Of a stretch of 64,000 nt of DNA, positions 11,129-22,822 are shown one piece after another. The stretch covers positions 1 through 64,000 of the forward strand of contig JAIQDT010004228.1 of NCBI GenBank assembly GCA_021521415.1, written 5' to 3'. Below the pieces are notes generated by a model, which worked only from the letters and a program-made list of their open reading frames with translations, was not told where the DNA came from and did not search any database. The position numbers were made by a program, and so were the translations under genes. How positions within the stretch are numbered: the stretch's first letter is position 1; every line of letters begins with the position of its first letter. This DNA is from Bidens hawaiensis. Taxonomy: Eukaryota > Streptophyta > Magnoliopsida > Asterales > Asteraceae.

Positions 11129-11590
11129 GAGTTTGTTGATATATGTTTTGTACGTCTCGATCTTTATCAGGGTTATTAATGTAATAGATTAAAGTATAGG
11201 GGTTATAATGTAATTATGGTAAAAAGGCCATTCGCTCTTATATAAGTTACATATGTTACTCCGTAACGAATGTAACACATTCGTCTAAATGTAAGCTCAT
11301 TCGTTAACCTTGTTTAACGAATGAGATAACGAATGAGGGCCATTCGCTATCATTTAATGTACTAACGAATAAGCATGTTTATTCGTTAAAGTAAATTGTA
11401 ATGAATGACCTATTCGTTAAGCTTATCTTAACGAATAGGGTCATCTCCTATATATACCCCATGTAATGTATTACTTTATAACAGTTCTGATTTATCCATC
11501 TATCCTCTCGTTACTTTGCCCGATTGCCATCTCAATACACACACTATACCTACTAACGTAACCATAGCCTAATCGTATAACGAATCAACA
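11129..11590 (+). repeat. 3' LTR-like block with ACGAATG motifs and TATA box
   Basis: It begins TGTTGATATATG after the PPT and holds about 12 ACGAATG/CATTCGT-type motifs in both orientations (11230-11440). A TATA box (CTATATATACCCC) at about 11449 is followed by a pyrimidine-rich stretch, as at an LTR transcription start. The end is not certain; ATCAACA near 11590 is a candidate. Confidence 0.55.
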
Positions 11591-11942
11591 TGAACATCGA
11601 TGTAATCACAAGATCTAGATCCATATACGCTCTCACACCCATGCTTTAAGGTGAAGGAGCAAAAAAAAACACGGGAATTCTTATGGAATTTCCCACAATA
11701 AAAGATAATATCCCAAAATAAAAGATTTAGAAAAATATTTTGAATGCGAGGCATAGCCTCGAAATTTGTATGTGTGTGCAATAAATAAATAAAATACAAT
11801 AAATAAAAGAATTAATCTAAGCAAGCTGTAAACAACTTTTAATAGCACATAAGGTCGTTCAGATAAGCACATATAGGGTCCTAAGCATATTTCTAGAATA
11901 ATTTCTAACGACCTATCTTATAACCTTCGGCTCTGATACCAA
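11591..11942 (-). repeat. Leader fragment of gypsy element X with PBS
   Basis: Read on the - strand, the end of LTR X (GGGGTGTGATA) is followed by GATTGGTATCAGAGCC, the iMet-tRNA primer binding site (plus positions about 11927-11942), then AT-rich leader. The element body is missing, cut off by the ACGAATG element or by deletion. Confidence 0.65.
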
Positions 11943-12520
11943 TCTATCACACCCCAACCTAAGGTGAAAATATCGGGGCGTGATCCGATTGCTCAAAGCT
12001 CGAATATACTATCATAATATATAAACGTGACAATGTCTATTTAATTATTTTATTTCAAATGTGCACACAATATTCAAATACAACAAAACAATTCAAATAA
12101 ATATATACAACAATTTAAATTCATTTTTGTCTTCAATAAAACCCTACGGTCTTTCTAAGTGTCTAAACTTCAACTCAAGCAACCTGCATATGCGTAGAAA
12201 ACAGAGTTTATCAACAACACATGTCGAGTGAGTATATCACCAATTTTGCAATAACATAATGTTAATATAATAAATATAAGAAATAAGCAAAACGTAATAA
12301 ATGCGATAATGAAATCTAACCATGAGCAAATAAGTTGTCGATTAAACCATCACTAAGCGAATCGGGCGCTGGTAAATCAACCATGAGCAAATAATAATAA
12401 TAAGACAGTTGCCAATCGAATCGGGCGTTGGCCAATGAGAACCCTCCACAAGGGGATATGCCAAACGAATGCACACATAAACAAGTATGTTTGATTAATC
12501 ACAAACAATTACACGTATGC

Positions 12521-12591
<71 letters not shown>

Positions 12592-13296
12592 ATATGGATA
12601 TGTCCCCAAAACATTTTAGAAAACAAAGTAAAATAGGGGAATGATAAACTCACCTTAGATTAAAGGCAAGTGATTAATAATTAAGATAAACGAACTAAAG
12701 ATTAAACGAGTCGTCCACTACGTGTCGAACGAGGTAAATGTTCAGAACCTGAAACATTGAGATATGATAATATAAGTAAAAACGAAGTTAATGCCGCTGG
12801 AATCAATCCAAACGGGCTTCTAGAATTCCAGTTATGTTCTATTTAAGATTTAAGCGAGCTGGTACTGACCATAATCTGAACAGCGAGTCGGAAGTCGGGT
12901 TTTGGTCAGTAGTCTTAAAATTTCATTACGAGAATAAAAGTCTTCTGTACCGAACGTTGAATCCGATCAGAAGTATGAGAAAACATTAAGTCAAACTTGT
13001 TGACTATTTTGCCCTTTAATGAGTTTTAAACGATTTGACCAGTCAACACCCTTCAACCACCGAAATTGATTATGTATATAAACAATTTCTATGTTTACAA
13101 CTTACCCAGAAAGTGAAAGGATCAGGAGAAACGAAGAGTCAAAGATCCTAAAGCAACCAAAGTCAACCGTCTTAACTTGTATCTTCAACAATAACGCGAA
13201 AACCGAAGAAGATGGAGTATGGCAGAGGTAGGTGATGGCTGGGATTTGTGTATTATGGTTTAGGGATGATTTGTGACAGAGAAATAATGATATTTT
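11943..13296 (-). repeat. gypsy LTR X, 3' portion (interrupted)
   Basis: This is the downstream part of a large - strand LTR ending GGGGTGTGATA next to a PBS. It is clearly homologous to 45303-46168 on the + strand (shared blocks such as CGTTTGGATTGATTCCAGCGG, GGTGAGTTTATCATTCCCCTA and CCAACGCCCGATTCG). It includes an (AT)n microsatellite at about 12525-12588 and no gene. The copia element at 13297-21714 splits this LTR; the rest resumes at 21715. Confidence 0.75.
12525..12588. repeat. (AT)n microsatellite
   Basis: A pure TA run of about 64 bp inside LTR X. The homologous place in the second LTR X copy (45589-45621) also has a TA run, but shorter. Confidence 0.95.
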
Positions 13297-14228
13297 TGTT
13301 GGGTTTTAACAAGTTTATCAAAGCCATAAAACATTACTTTTATGAAAAACGCAACGGATATAAGTTTTAAATCTTGTTAATTTGAAGTGTATAAAACCGA
13401 TTTTTTACATGCAAAACCAAACCCGGATCCTAATACGAAATACATACTTATAAACACATGCATGTCAATAGAAGTTCATGCATGTTATCACTAACTTTCA
13501 ATAAACCAAGAACCGGGTGAAGTAGATGATGAATGAAAGGCAAGAACTTGAATATGGAAGCTCCTCAAGCTAGCATACCCCAAGATTCCAACAAAGCACC
13601 TCTTAGCTAGGATTTAACACTTGAAAACCCTCTTCATCCTTGTTCCTTCCCTTGGCCGAAAATCAAAGAGAAAGAAGAGAGGAAAAGAGTTTTATGTCTT
13701 GTGTTCTTATGTGTGTGAAAGAGAGTGTGTAGAGCTCACAAAGCACCACCCCTTATGGCCAATCTTATATCTTGCAAGTGTGTCATAATAAAGACAAAAG
13801 AGGATTGGGAATGAGAGGGGGGGCCACATGGTCTCCCACCCAACTTCAAAATCCAATTTTATAATATATAAGTTTTATCATATAAAACTTTATGTCATGC
13901 ATATTTTATAAAATGTAACATAACATAAATAACATGCAAGAGTAATTAGCGCTACATATAGTTATTTAACCAACTTAAATAACATTATGTAATGTTTTCT
14001 CTCAAAACAAAAATCATCCATATGATTTATTTATTTCACAAGAACAATGTACTTAGAAACCCCTTTCCAAATATCAAAAGTGTTGATATTTATTTATTAT
14101 GATCACATCATCAAAAAACAAATATAATCGGTGTTTGTCTAGCTTGTTATTGGGTATGACCCGACTTGGATCATAACGTACTAGCCACATCAATTATAAT
14201 ATGTGTCTTGGGCAGACCGAGTCCAACA
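13297..14228 (-). repeat. copia 3' LTR
   Basis: 932 bp, starting TGTTGGACTCGG and ending CCCAACA on the - strand. Only scattered substitutions and small indels separate it from the copy at 20786-21714. Confidence 0.9.
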
Positions 14229-15005
14229 ATATCCCACTTGCACAAGATACATCGAAGATTGATGCAAGTAGCAAATACCGCCTAACTACGGTTTATTACC
14301 CCTAATACGCATGACGAAGTGCCATTCAATAACATCATCCCCTTCAAGTACCTTACTTGAAATGAGTTAGGTGAATATATCATTTATCCTTTTGTCTCAG
14401 ATGTCATGTCAAATCCAGAGACACGGAGTGATCATTCTCTATTGATTTAACTTAACAGGCCTTAGACATCTTACTCTCAATGAATAAGAGGGACAAATCC
14501 CCTTTTGACTACATACGTCTCTCACAATCACCTTGTACTGTACCTGATCTTAGCCTTATGTACCGTCATGTTTTAGAGCAACGAAGAACTAAGTCAAGGT
14601 ATAATATTTGGTGATTATCAAGACCCAATATGTATCTCAGGTCGGAGGATACTATGATATTCGCCTTTACTCAAATTTACTTCTGATCAATCACAAAGAT
14701 TCCATGTAGTAACATTTGAGAGCGGGTCAGTCCAATATTTATATCTTATAAATATATATGAACCTTGGTAGCAACCTTTTGCTCTATATTCATACCTTAT
14801 GAATATCCACTATCCAAGTTCATAATAGTGTTACCTTCATACTTGTTCCCACAGTTATGAGCCATGACAGACATTTAGAATAATTAACTTATTCATGGAT
14901 TTAAACATGCTAAAATGGACCATAACTCAAAATGTCATAATGATAAACCATAATCATATGAATGAGTAAAATAACAATTGTTCCGATATCCAAATACAAA
15001 ATAGA
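14229..15005 (-). other. copia 3' non-coding region with PPT
   Basis: The PPT (- strand CAAGTGGGATATTG) abuts the LTR. The remaining 750 bp lies between it and the end of pol and shows no ORF. Confidence 0.7.
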
Positions 15006-16273
15006 TCATATCCAATCACTAGAATATCGAAGTCCTAAGGCATAAGTGTGACCTTCATGCTTTGGCCTTTCAAGGAGCTTCATGAGTGGATCCGCAATGT
15101 TTTGATCGGTGTGAACTTTGTGAATACATATCTTTCCTTTTTCAACTTCATCCCTTATGTAGTTGAATCTCCTCTCAATGTGCCTCGTCTTTTGATGTGC
15201 ACGAGGTTCCTTGATTTGAGCAATCGCACCCTCGTTGTCACAAAAGATCTTTAGAGGGTCCTGAATGGTACGGACCACCCCTAGGTCGGCAATGATTTCC
15301 TAATCCACGCAGCTTCTTGTGCTGCCAATGAGGCAGCAATGTATTCCGATTCTGTGGTGGACAATGCTACCACATCTTGTTTTGAGATCTTCCAAGAGAC
15401 TGCCCCACCATTCATAACGAAAACATATCCCGATTGTGATCGAGAATCATCTCGATCGGTTTGGAAACTCGCATCCGTGTAACCCTTTACAACGAGTTCC
15501 TCCTCACCCAAACCGTATATTAGAGACATGTCCTTAGTCCTTCTAAGGTATTTCAATATACTCTTAACTGCCATCCAATGGCTACTTCCCGGATTTTTTT
15601 GGTATCTACTTTTCATGCTTAAAGTGCATGACACATCCGGTCTAGTACATATCATTGCATACATGATGGATCCTATTGCCGATGCATATGGGATTCCATT
15701 CATTTTCTCTTGCTCATTCTTTGAGCTTGGACATTGAGATGCACTCAATATCGTTCCTCTTTGAATAGGCACCAAATCTCTCTTAGAGTTTTCCATCTTG
15801 AACTTCTTCAAGATTTTTTCAATGTATGTACTTTGGTTTAAACCTATCAACCGTCTTGACCTATCCCTATAGATCTTTATTCCCAAAATATGGGCGGCTT
15901 CACCAAGATCTTTGATGGAAAAATAACCTCCAAGCCATGCTTTTACACCTTCCATGGTTGGAATGTCATTTCCAAATAGTAGTGTGTCATCAACATATAA
16001 TACTAAGAAAGTGATGATGCTCCCACTAGCTTTCTTATACACACAAGCTTCATCGGTGTTCTTGTTGAATCCAAATTTCCTAACTTCTTCATCAAAACGG
16101 TGATTCCAACTTCTAGATGCTTGCTTCAATCCATAGATTGATTTCTTTAACTTGCATACTTTATTAGGATGTTGTGGATGTACAAAACCTTCGGGTTGAA
16201 CCATATAGACATCTTCCTCAATATTCCCATTTAGAAAAGCGTTTTGACATCCATTGCCATATCTCATAGTCAT
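15006..16273 (-). pseudogene. copia reverse transcriptase and RNase H
   Basis: The first frame (16273-15281) has QNAFLNGNIEEDVYM, PEGFVHPQHPNKVCKLKKS, the YGLKQASRSWNHRFDE block and the active site LYVDDTLLFGND, then an RNase H segment with KGYTDASFQTD and ALSTTESEYIAAS. The last part (15278-15006) continues RNase H as KIFCDNEGAIAQ and HQKTRHIERRFNYIRD after a frame change near 15280. Catalytic Asp/Glu residues of both domains are visible. Confidence 0.9.
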
Positions 16274-17035
16274 AATATGCGGCTATGGCAAATAATATCC
16301 AAATAGATTTTAGCATTGCAACGGGAGAGAAGGTATCATCATAATAAAACCCTTGAGTTTGAGTAAAACCTTTTGCTACAAGTCGTGCTTTATAAGTATC
16401 CAAGTTTCCATGCATATCGGTTTTCTTCTTGAAAACCCACTTACTTCCAACCGGTTTGGAATTAAGAGGTGGTACAACCAAATTCCATACTTGGTTGTCA
16501 TGCATGGATTGCATCTCAACGTTCATGGCTTCTAGCCATTTGTCACAATCGGATTGTGACATTACATAACAGTATATGGTGGGTTCATCCGAATCTACCA
16601 CATAGCATCCATCCATAAAAAATCCATATATTTTGGGTGGATGAGTAAATCTACCGGATTTGCGAACGTTTTATGTGCCTTGATCAACCATTTGATCATT
16701 CTCAACAACCTCTTGTTGATTGCTAGTATCAACCAAACGTATATCGGCTTGTGGTTCTCAATCCTCCTCGAGTTCCACCGTTCTACTAGTTCCTTCCATA
16801 AGGAACTTAGTTTCCATGACTCGGCCTTCCGAGCAACAAACACCTTTTGCTCGGTTGGGTTGTAGAAATAATATCCCATAGAGTCTTTGGGATATCCTAG
16901 AAAGATACACTTAGTGGATCGACTTTCAAGTTTGTTTTGGGTGTTGTTCTTGACATAAGCCTCACAACCCCATACCTTTAAATATGATAACGATGGAGCC
17001 CTTCCATTCCATATTTCAAAAGGTGTCTTGTCCAC
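16218..17035 (-). pseudogene. copia integrase C-terminus, linker and RT N-terminus
   Basis: 17035-16595 starts in the integrase C-terminal region (TPFEIWNGRAPSLSYLKVWGCEAYV, then STKCIFLGYPKDSMGYYFYNP). 16616-16218 has the RT entry (WLEAMNVEMQSMHDNQVW, GSKWVFKKKTD, YKARLVAKGFTQ, TFSPVAMLKSI). Frames shift between the two parts and again before 16273. Confidence 0.85.
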
Positions 17036-17137
17036 GTTCTTGGTTGGGCCATATTTAGAATCGGGTCACGGAGTGCAATGCGAAAACCCAAAATGATAGA
17101 GGCAATGTGCTTCTAGCCATCATAGATCAAACCATAT

Positions 17138-18144
17138 CTAATAGAGTTCGATTCCTCCTTTCGGACACACCATTTTGTTCTGTTGTTCCAAGTGGAGTAA
17201 GTTGTGAGATGATCCACAACTCTTAAGATGATCTAGGAAAGCATCACTTAGGTATTTACCTCCTCTATCCGAACGAAGTATTTTGATGATTTTATTGAGT
17301 TCGATTCCTCCTTTCGGACACACCATTTTGTTCTGTTGTTCCGGGTGGAGTAAGTTGTGAGATGATCCACAACTCTTAAGATGATCTAGGAAAGCATCAC
17401 TTAGGTATTCACCTTCTCTATCCGAACGAAGTACTTTGATGATTTTATTGAGTTCGATTCCTCCTTTCGGACACACCATTTTGTTCTGTTGTTCCGGGTG
17501 GAGTAACTTGTGAGATGATCCACAACTCTTAAGATGATCTAGGAAAGCATCACTTAGGTATTCACCTCCTCTATCCGAACGAAGTACTTTGATGATTTTA
17601 TTGAGTTGATTTTGTCTTCATTTTGGAAGATTTTGAACATTTCAAAAGCTTCATCTTTATGTCTTAACAAGTACACATACACATAACGCCTATACTCGTC
17701 AATAAAGGTAATGAAGTATCTTTCACAATTCCTTGCCATTGCCTTAAAAGGACCACATACATCCGAATGTATGATACCTAATAAGTCTTTTGTCCTTTTG
17801 TTTGTTCCACTAAAGGGATCCTCGGTCATCTTTCCGAACATACAAGACTCGCATTTATCAAATGAATCATCTTCAATTGATTCCAAAAGACCATTCTTTT
17901 GAAGTGTATGTGTGCGATCTTTGTTTATGTGACCAAGGCTACAATGCCAAAGATAAGTCTTACTCAAATCCATTTTGAGTCTCTTGGTGCTTGATTGGTA
18001 CAACATGTTATCATAAGATGTGTTATCATGAATTAATTCATAAATGCCATTAGACGGCATCGCTTTAAAATAAAAGACATCATTTATAAAGACACAAATA
18101 CAATCGTCCACAAATTTAAAATCAAAACCATATTGTCTTAACAA
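17138..18144 (-). pseudogene. copia protease end and integrase with internal triplication
   Basis: 18144-17554 has the integrase zinc-binding residues (LWHCSLGHI ... CESCMFGK) and the core start HSDVCGPFKAMARN. The next part, with the second catalytic Asp (LRSDRGGEYLSDAF), is repeated three times in tandem (17146-17604). The Glu region is lost or displaced by the repeats, so this integrase cannot be active. Confidence 0.85.
17146..17604 (-). repeat. Three tandem 153-bp copies within integrase core
   Basis: The marker GAGTTCGATTCCTCC recurs at about 17144, 17297 and 17450, an exact 153-bp period (51 codons), so the copies stay in frame. Each encodes the segment around LRSDRGGEYLSDAFLDHL and HNLLH.EQQNK. 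The copies differ by only a few bases. Confidence 0.9.
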
Positions 18145-18804
18145 AAAGAAACGGAGATAATATTCCTAGTCAAACTAGGAGCATACAAAACATTATTTAA
18201 AACAACTTCCAAACCATTTGGAAGCTTCGTAGTCCCCTCGGGCTTCGACAACAACCTTTGCTCCGTTGCCCATGAAGAGACTAACATCCCCTTTCTTGAA
18301 TCCATCATTTCCTCTGAACCCCTGCAACAAATTGCAAATATGAGTTCCACATCAGGTATCCAATACCCATGTGTTAGAGGAAATAATATTAAGATCAACA
18401 TGAATCATGAAAGTTGTACCTGAGGTTTGCCCCGCATCCCTCTCAGCTTTCAACTCTTTGAGATAGGTTGGACAATTCCTCATCCAATGCCCTATCTCCC
18501 CACAACCAAAGCACAGATCCTCCGCGCAAACCTTTGGCTTCTTTTCTTTCGGTTTGGGTGGTTCCGCTTTAGCCTTTCCCTTGACTTGTCCCTTACCTTT
18601 GGCAACCTTTGCCTTGGGTTCCGGGTGATGCCTCTTCCTATTTCCTCCTTCATTGATCGTGAGAACGGGTAAAACCCTTTTACCCATTCCCGCCTCGGCC
18701 GTCTTAAGCATTGCATGAAGCTCACCAATGCTTTTGTCCCATCCATTCATGTTATAATTCATAACAAAAGTCTCAAATTTCTTGGTTAGCCCATTTAGGA
18801 TCAA
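18138..18804 (-). pseudogene. copia gag C-terminus (CCHC) and protease
   Basis: 18804-18352 carries a Lys/Pro-rich segment, the zinc knuckle CFGCGEIGHWMRNC and the protease start NTWVLDT. The protease continues in another frame (18401-18138), where LEVVLNNVLYAPSLTRNIISVS is the usual copia block before integrase. Confidence 0.85.
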
Positions 18805-18819
18805 ATCCGTGGCTAACTC

Positions 18820-19311
18820 TTATGAGACGGGACAATTAAGGTGTTTGAGACGATCAATGTGGCTTTTCATTTTGAGCACATAATAGGAAACCGATTGGGT
18901 TTCTTCCATACGACATGCATGAAGCGCTCGAACCGTTTCGAAGAGTTCCACCCTAGCTTGTGTAAGGAACATTTCCTTAAGTTGGGTGATCATGTCGTAT
19001 GCCCCCATGAAGTTCAAAATCCTTTTGAATCTCAGGAATCATAGTACCCAACATGAGGCAATAAACTTGCACCGAATCTTTGTTGTGTTTTACCCAATCG
19101 CTATAGTTATCGGCATCGTCAATGCTAGGTTCATCGGGAATAGGATCCTCTAATACATAGTATTTCTTTTCTTGCTTGAGAACGATTCTCAAGTTTGATA
19201 CCAATCCATAAAGTTGTTATAGTTTAGACGATCCTTATCGAGTATCGCTCTTATTGATAGGTTATGAACGGGTGGGATAATAACGTTAGGTGGATTGTTG
19301 ATTGCGGCCAT
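18820..19311 (-). pseudogene. copia gag N-terminal part
   Basis: The ATG at 19311 starts MAAINNPPNVIIPPVHNLSI, a typical plant copia gag start, then ...LDKDRLNYNNFMDW. A frameshift near 19195 moves to the frame of NLRIVLKQEKKYYVLEDP (19204-18977), and another to QARVELFETVRALHACRMEE (19017-18820). These are the usual capsid blocks of Tnt1-like gag. Confidence 0.8.
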
Positions 19312-20785
19312 CTACAAATTTAACAAAGCTCAATTTTAGTATTTTTGATATCAATAATTAATTTTAATCATTAATAGCCTTTATGTCTCCTAGACAATTG
19401 ATGATTAAAATCTAGAACCCAACGTTACATTTAAATAGTAGTTAGGTGACCTTTATCCTACAAATTAAATTAATAAGGTAGTCAACGTTTGACGATTGCA
19501 ACCCTTTACAACTTCTAGTCTTATGGGATCGGTTAAACATATTATGTTTAGTTGGCATGTTTAATCGCATCAACACCATTGTATGCTATGCTTCGGTGAC
19601 CCTATTCACATGGTTTCCAATTTAAGTCGTCTTGCTTACACACACGTGTGAGCTTACACATACAAGTGGTTAGGTGACCTTTATCTCACAAATATGGTAA
19701 ACTCACGAGTTTCCTCTAATGTCGTTAGGTGACCTTTATCCCACATCAAGTTCCCAAGTGATTCGAGTGTTGATTAAGAGGATGGTGTTTGACTTATTTC
19801 ATAAAAGGAATTTTCGTTTTCTAAATTCTAGATTGGAAAACCTTTTATGTACCTTGCATTTGCATGCATTCAAATGTATGGTACTTAGTTGAAAAACCCA
19901 TTTTCAAAGTTCCTATTAATAAAACTCATTTTATTATGAAATCATTAGCCTTTAATAAAACCAATTTTATTACCTAACGATTTCTAAGGAACTAATTTTA
20001 TGCTAGTTGTTGATTTTAAGTTGTTAACAATCCATATTGCAATAACACAAACAAAAGTAAATCAACCACACAAGCATAAAACACACAACCACAAGCTCAT
20101 AACCATAGCCATCTAATATTGACTACACTTGTTGACCAAAAAGAAGTGTGCCAAAAAGTCTCTCCTAAGGGACCCAAAAGACATAAGCTTGTGTCGGTGA
20201 ACTCCCACTTGATTCCGCATCCAAATGCTCCAAGTGTTCACTCCGTGTTATGGTCTTCTCCATTTTACTTGGGCTTCTTTCCTTGCATCTTCTTTTACAA
20301 AAAATATATCCTAATACATTTGTTTTATAGTAAAGAAAACGCAACTAATCTACTTATTATTACAAACCAAATGAAATGAATAAATAGATCACAAAACCAA
20401 ATAAATATTACAACCATATCGAATAAACAAATAACCACAACACAAACATTCAACCAATCACAAGGCCATGGCTAGGTTATGAACATCTATTACACATCCA
20501 AATATGCAATAATCACAAGACCAAAAATGGTTCCCCTTTCCCTTTAAAATTTTCGACCAAAACATAACTAAATCGAAAATTTCAGGTTTTGTCCAAACAA
20601 AACAAACAATCATCCAAATGACTTAATTTTTCAAGATTACCTCATGCATGTAAAGTATAATCTTGAAAAACCATGGGGTAACCAAAACCCCTAAAATTTT
20701 CGGCCAAATGGTAAAACCCACCATAAACCGGAAAATTTTTGGGTCTAATCAAGCATGCATTCATATAAGCGGCTCTTGATGCTAT
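19312..20785 (-). other. copia 5' leader with repeated TTAGGTGACCTTTATC motif
   Basis: This 1.45-kb segment lies between the PBS (20771-20785) and the gag start. It has no credible ORF. The motif TTAGGTGACCTTTATC appears three times (near 19443, 19671 and 19725), with a partial version near 19590. Confidence 0.7.
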
Positions 20786-21714
20786 TGTGGGTTTTAACAA
20801 GATTATCAAAGCCATAAAACCTTAATTTTATGAAAAACGCAGCGGATATAAGTTTTAAATCTTGTTAATTTGAAGTGTATAAAACCGATTTTATACATGC
20901 AAAACCCAAACCCGGATCCAAATACGAAATACATACTTAAAAACACACGCATGTAACTAGAAGTTCATGCATGTTAAGACTACCTTTCAATAAACCAAGA
21001 ACCGAGTGAAGTAGATGATGAATGAAAGGTAAGAACTTGAATATGGAAGCTCCTCAAGCTAGCATACCCCAACCTTCCAACAAAGCACCTCTTAGCTAGG
21101 ATTTTACACTTGAAAACCCTCTTCTTCCTTGTTCCTTCCCTTGGCCGAATATCAAAGAGAAAGAAGATAGGAAAAGAGTTATATGCCTTGTGTTCTTATG
21201 TGTGTGAAAGAGAGTGTGTAGAGCTCACAAAGCACCACCCCTTATGGCCAATATTATATCTTGCATGTGTGTCATAATAAAGATAAAAGAGGATTGGGAA
21301 GGATGGGGGGCGTCCACATGGTCTCCCACCCAACTTCAAAATCCAATTTTATAATATACAAGTTTTATCATATAAAACTTTATGACAAGCATATTTTATA
21401 AAATGTAACACAACATAAATAACTTGCAAGAGTAATTAGCCCTATATATAGTTATTTAAACAACTTAAATAACATTATGTAATGTCTTCTCTCAAAACAT
21501 AAATCATCCATATGATTTATTTATTTCACAATAACAATGTACTTAGAAACCCCTTTCCAAATATCATAAGTGTTGATATTTATTATGATCACATCATCAA
21601 TAAACAAATATAATCGGTGTTTGTCTAGCTTGTTATTGGGTATGACCCGACTTGGATCATAACGTACTAGCCACATCAATTATAATATATGTCTTGGGCA
21701 GACCGAGTCCAACA
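20786..21714 (-). repeat. copia 5' LTR
   Basis: 929 bp, direct repeat of 13297-14228, ending CCCACA before the PBS-like ATAGCATCAAGAGCC on the - strand. Confidence 0.9.
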
Positions 21715-22799
21715 ATATTTATATAGGATTCACTAAATCGAACTAAATATGGTAACTTACTCGTTTATGAACCGAATGGGCCTTTAATGATCAAATCAAT
21801 ATAATAACCAGAGGATTTAGTTCTTGGACAAGGGTTAATGTATATGGACATATATCTAGGCTTTGTGGGACTTCTTGGGGCTTAAAACACTTGATTTCAT
21901 CCAAAAATAAGCGATTTCAGGACAAAAACGAACTAGGAAACGATTTTAAACAAAATGATCTGAACAGCTTGCCCATAGCGTCTCGCGGTGAGGGAGGACC
22001 ATCCCACCAAATGGTGCTCCGGCCAAAATGGGAGGAATTTGATTTTTGACGCTTTTAGTCATTGTAGTTTGAGAATTGGATAATTAATGAATCTTTTATG
22101 CATAAATTAAGAATTGAACATCTTTTAAAGTATGAAGGGCCTAAAGTGAATATTAGAAACTTAAAGTCTTATAAATATTTGATTTCCAATAACAATAAAG
22201 ATCTAAAAATATTTCCGGGGTTATACGCAAATGAATACGGGTTTGAAAAATCGGAGATGTTACAACAAGAATTTGCAAACGTAGAGTATGAATTTATAGT
22301 GCAAGAGTCGTTAATAACAATGCTTGACCGGATTAATTGGTCAAGTTAATCTTTAGCCAAGTCTTAAGCAAGAGTAATGATGAAATTAAAAGGTTTGACA
22401 AAAAATTGATAAAAGGTAAAGATGTTATACATTTGAATATAGTCTAGGTGAATTAAACATCTTCAAAACCAAGTCAAAAGGCGAATCTCATGGGCATAAG
22501 TCATGGAATTGGTCAAAATAAATAAATATAATTGAAAGTCATTTAAAATATGCAATTAATTATAATTAGTGAAAGATTAATAGTTGAAATTTAATCAAAA
22601 CATAAATGAATTAAATAGATCCTGACTCAATTTAATGCTTGAGATAACAATATTAATAAAACATCATAATAATCATAAACAACATAATGATCATAAATAT
22701 TAAATAAATTAATCGTCTTTAATAATAATTGAATGCCCGAATTACATCGAACATTTTAAATGGTTCGTGTTTCGGGTTTGAAAATTAACGACTGTTACA
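21715..22799 (-). repeat. gypsy LTR X, 5' portion
   Basis: This continues LTR X beyond the copia insertion. Read on the - strand the LTR starts TGTAACAGTCGTTAATTTTC at 22799. Together with 11943-13296 the LTR is about 2.4 kb. No ORF of note is present; the one at 22098-22349 has no recognisable domain. Confidence 0.6.
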
Positions 22800-22822
22800 A
22801 CTGTTGATAACTAAAATGAATA

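Larger units (their letters stand above)
6949..11590 (+). mobile_element. Non-autonomous LTR-type retroelement with ACGAATG-rich leader and LTR
   Basis: Layout: PBS-like motif (6949), a leader of about 1.1 kb full of ACGAATG/CATTCGT motifs, a decayed ORF of about 3 kb, a PPT (ACGAGGGGGAG ending at 11125), then an LTR-like block starting TGTTGATATATG with the same motifs and a TATA box. No protease, integrase, RT or RNase H is seen, so it would depend on another element. The 5' LTR is not identified with certainty and the right end (about 11590) is approximate. This resembles large non-autonomous LTR elements common in Asteraceae. Confidence 0.55.
13297..21714 (-). mobile_element. Complete Ty1/copia retrotransposon inserted in LTR X
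   Basis: Two highly similar direct repeats, 13297-14228 and 20786-21714, each run TGTTGGACTCGG...AAAACCCAACA or ...CCCACA on the - strand. Inside the 5' LTR is a PBS-like ATAGCATCAAGAGCC (20771-20785), and next to the 3' LTR a PPT (CAAGTGGGATA, plus 14229-14240). Gag-pol between them is in copia order on the - strand, with many frameshifts. Flanks ATTTT and ATATT are an imperfect 5-bp duplication. Length 8.4 kb. The similar LTRs suggest a fairly recent insertion; the broken ORFs show it is non-functional. Confidence 0.9.

Noticed and set aside
12428..12619. Open frame through the (AT)n microsatellite
   Set aside because: It is an artefact of alternating TA codons (Tyr/Ile) in the LTR.
17146..17604. 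CRISPR-like array
   Set aside because: The repeats are 153 bp, adjacent, coding and without spacers; it is an integrase duplication in a eukaryote.
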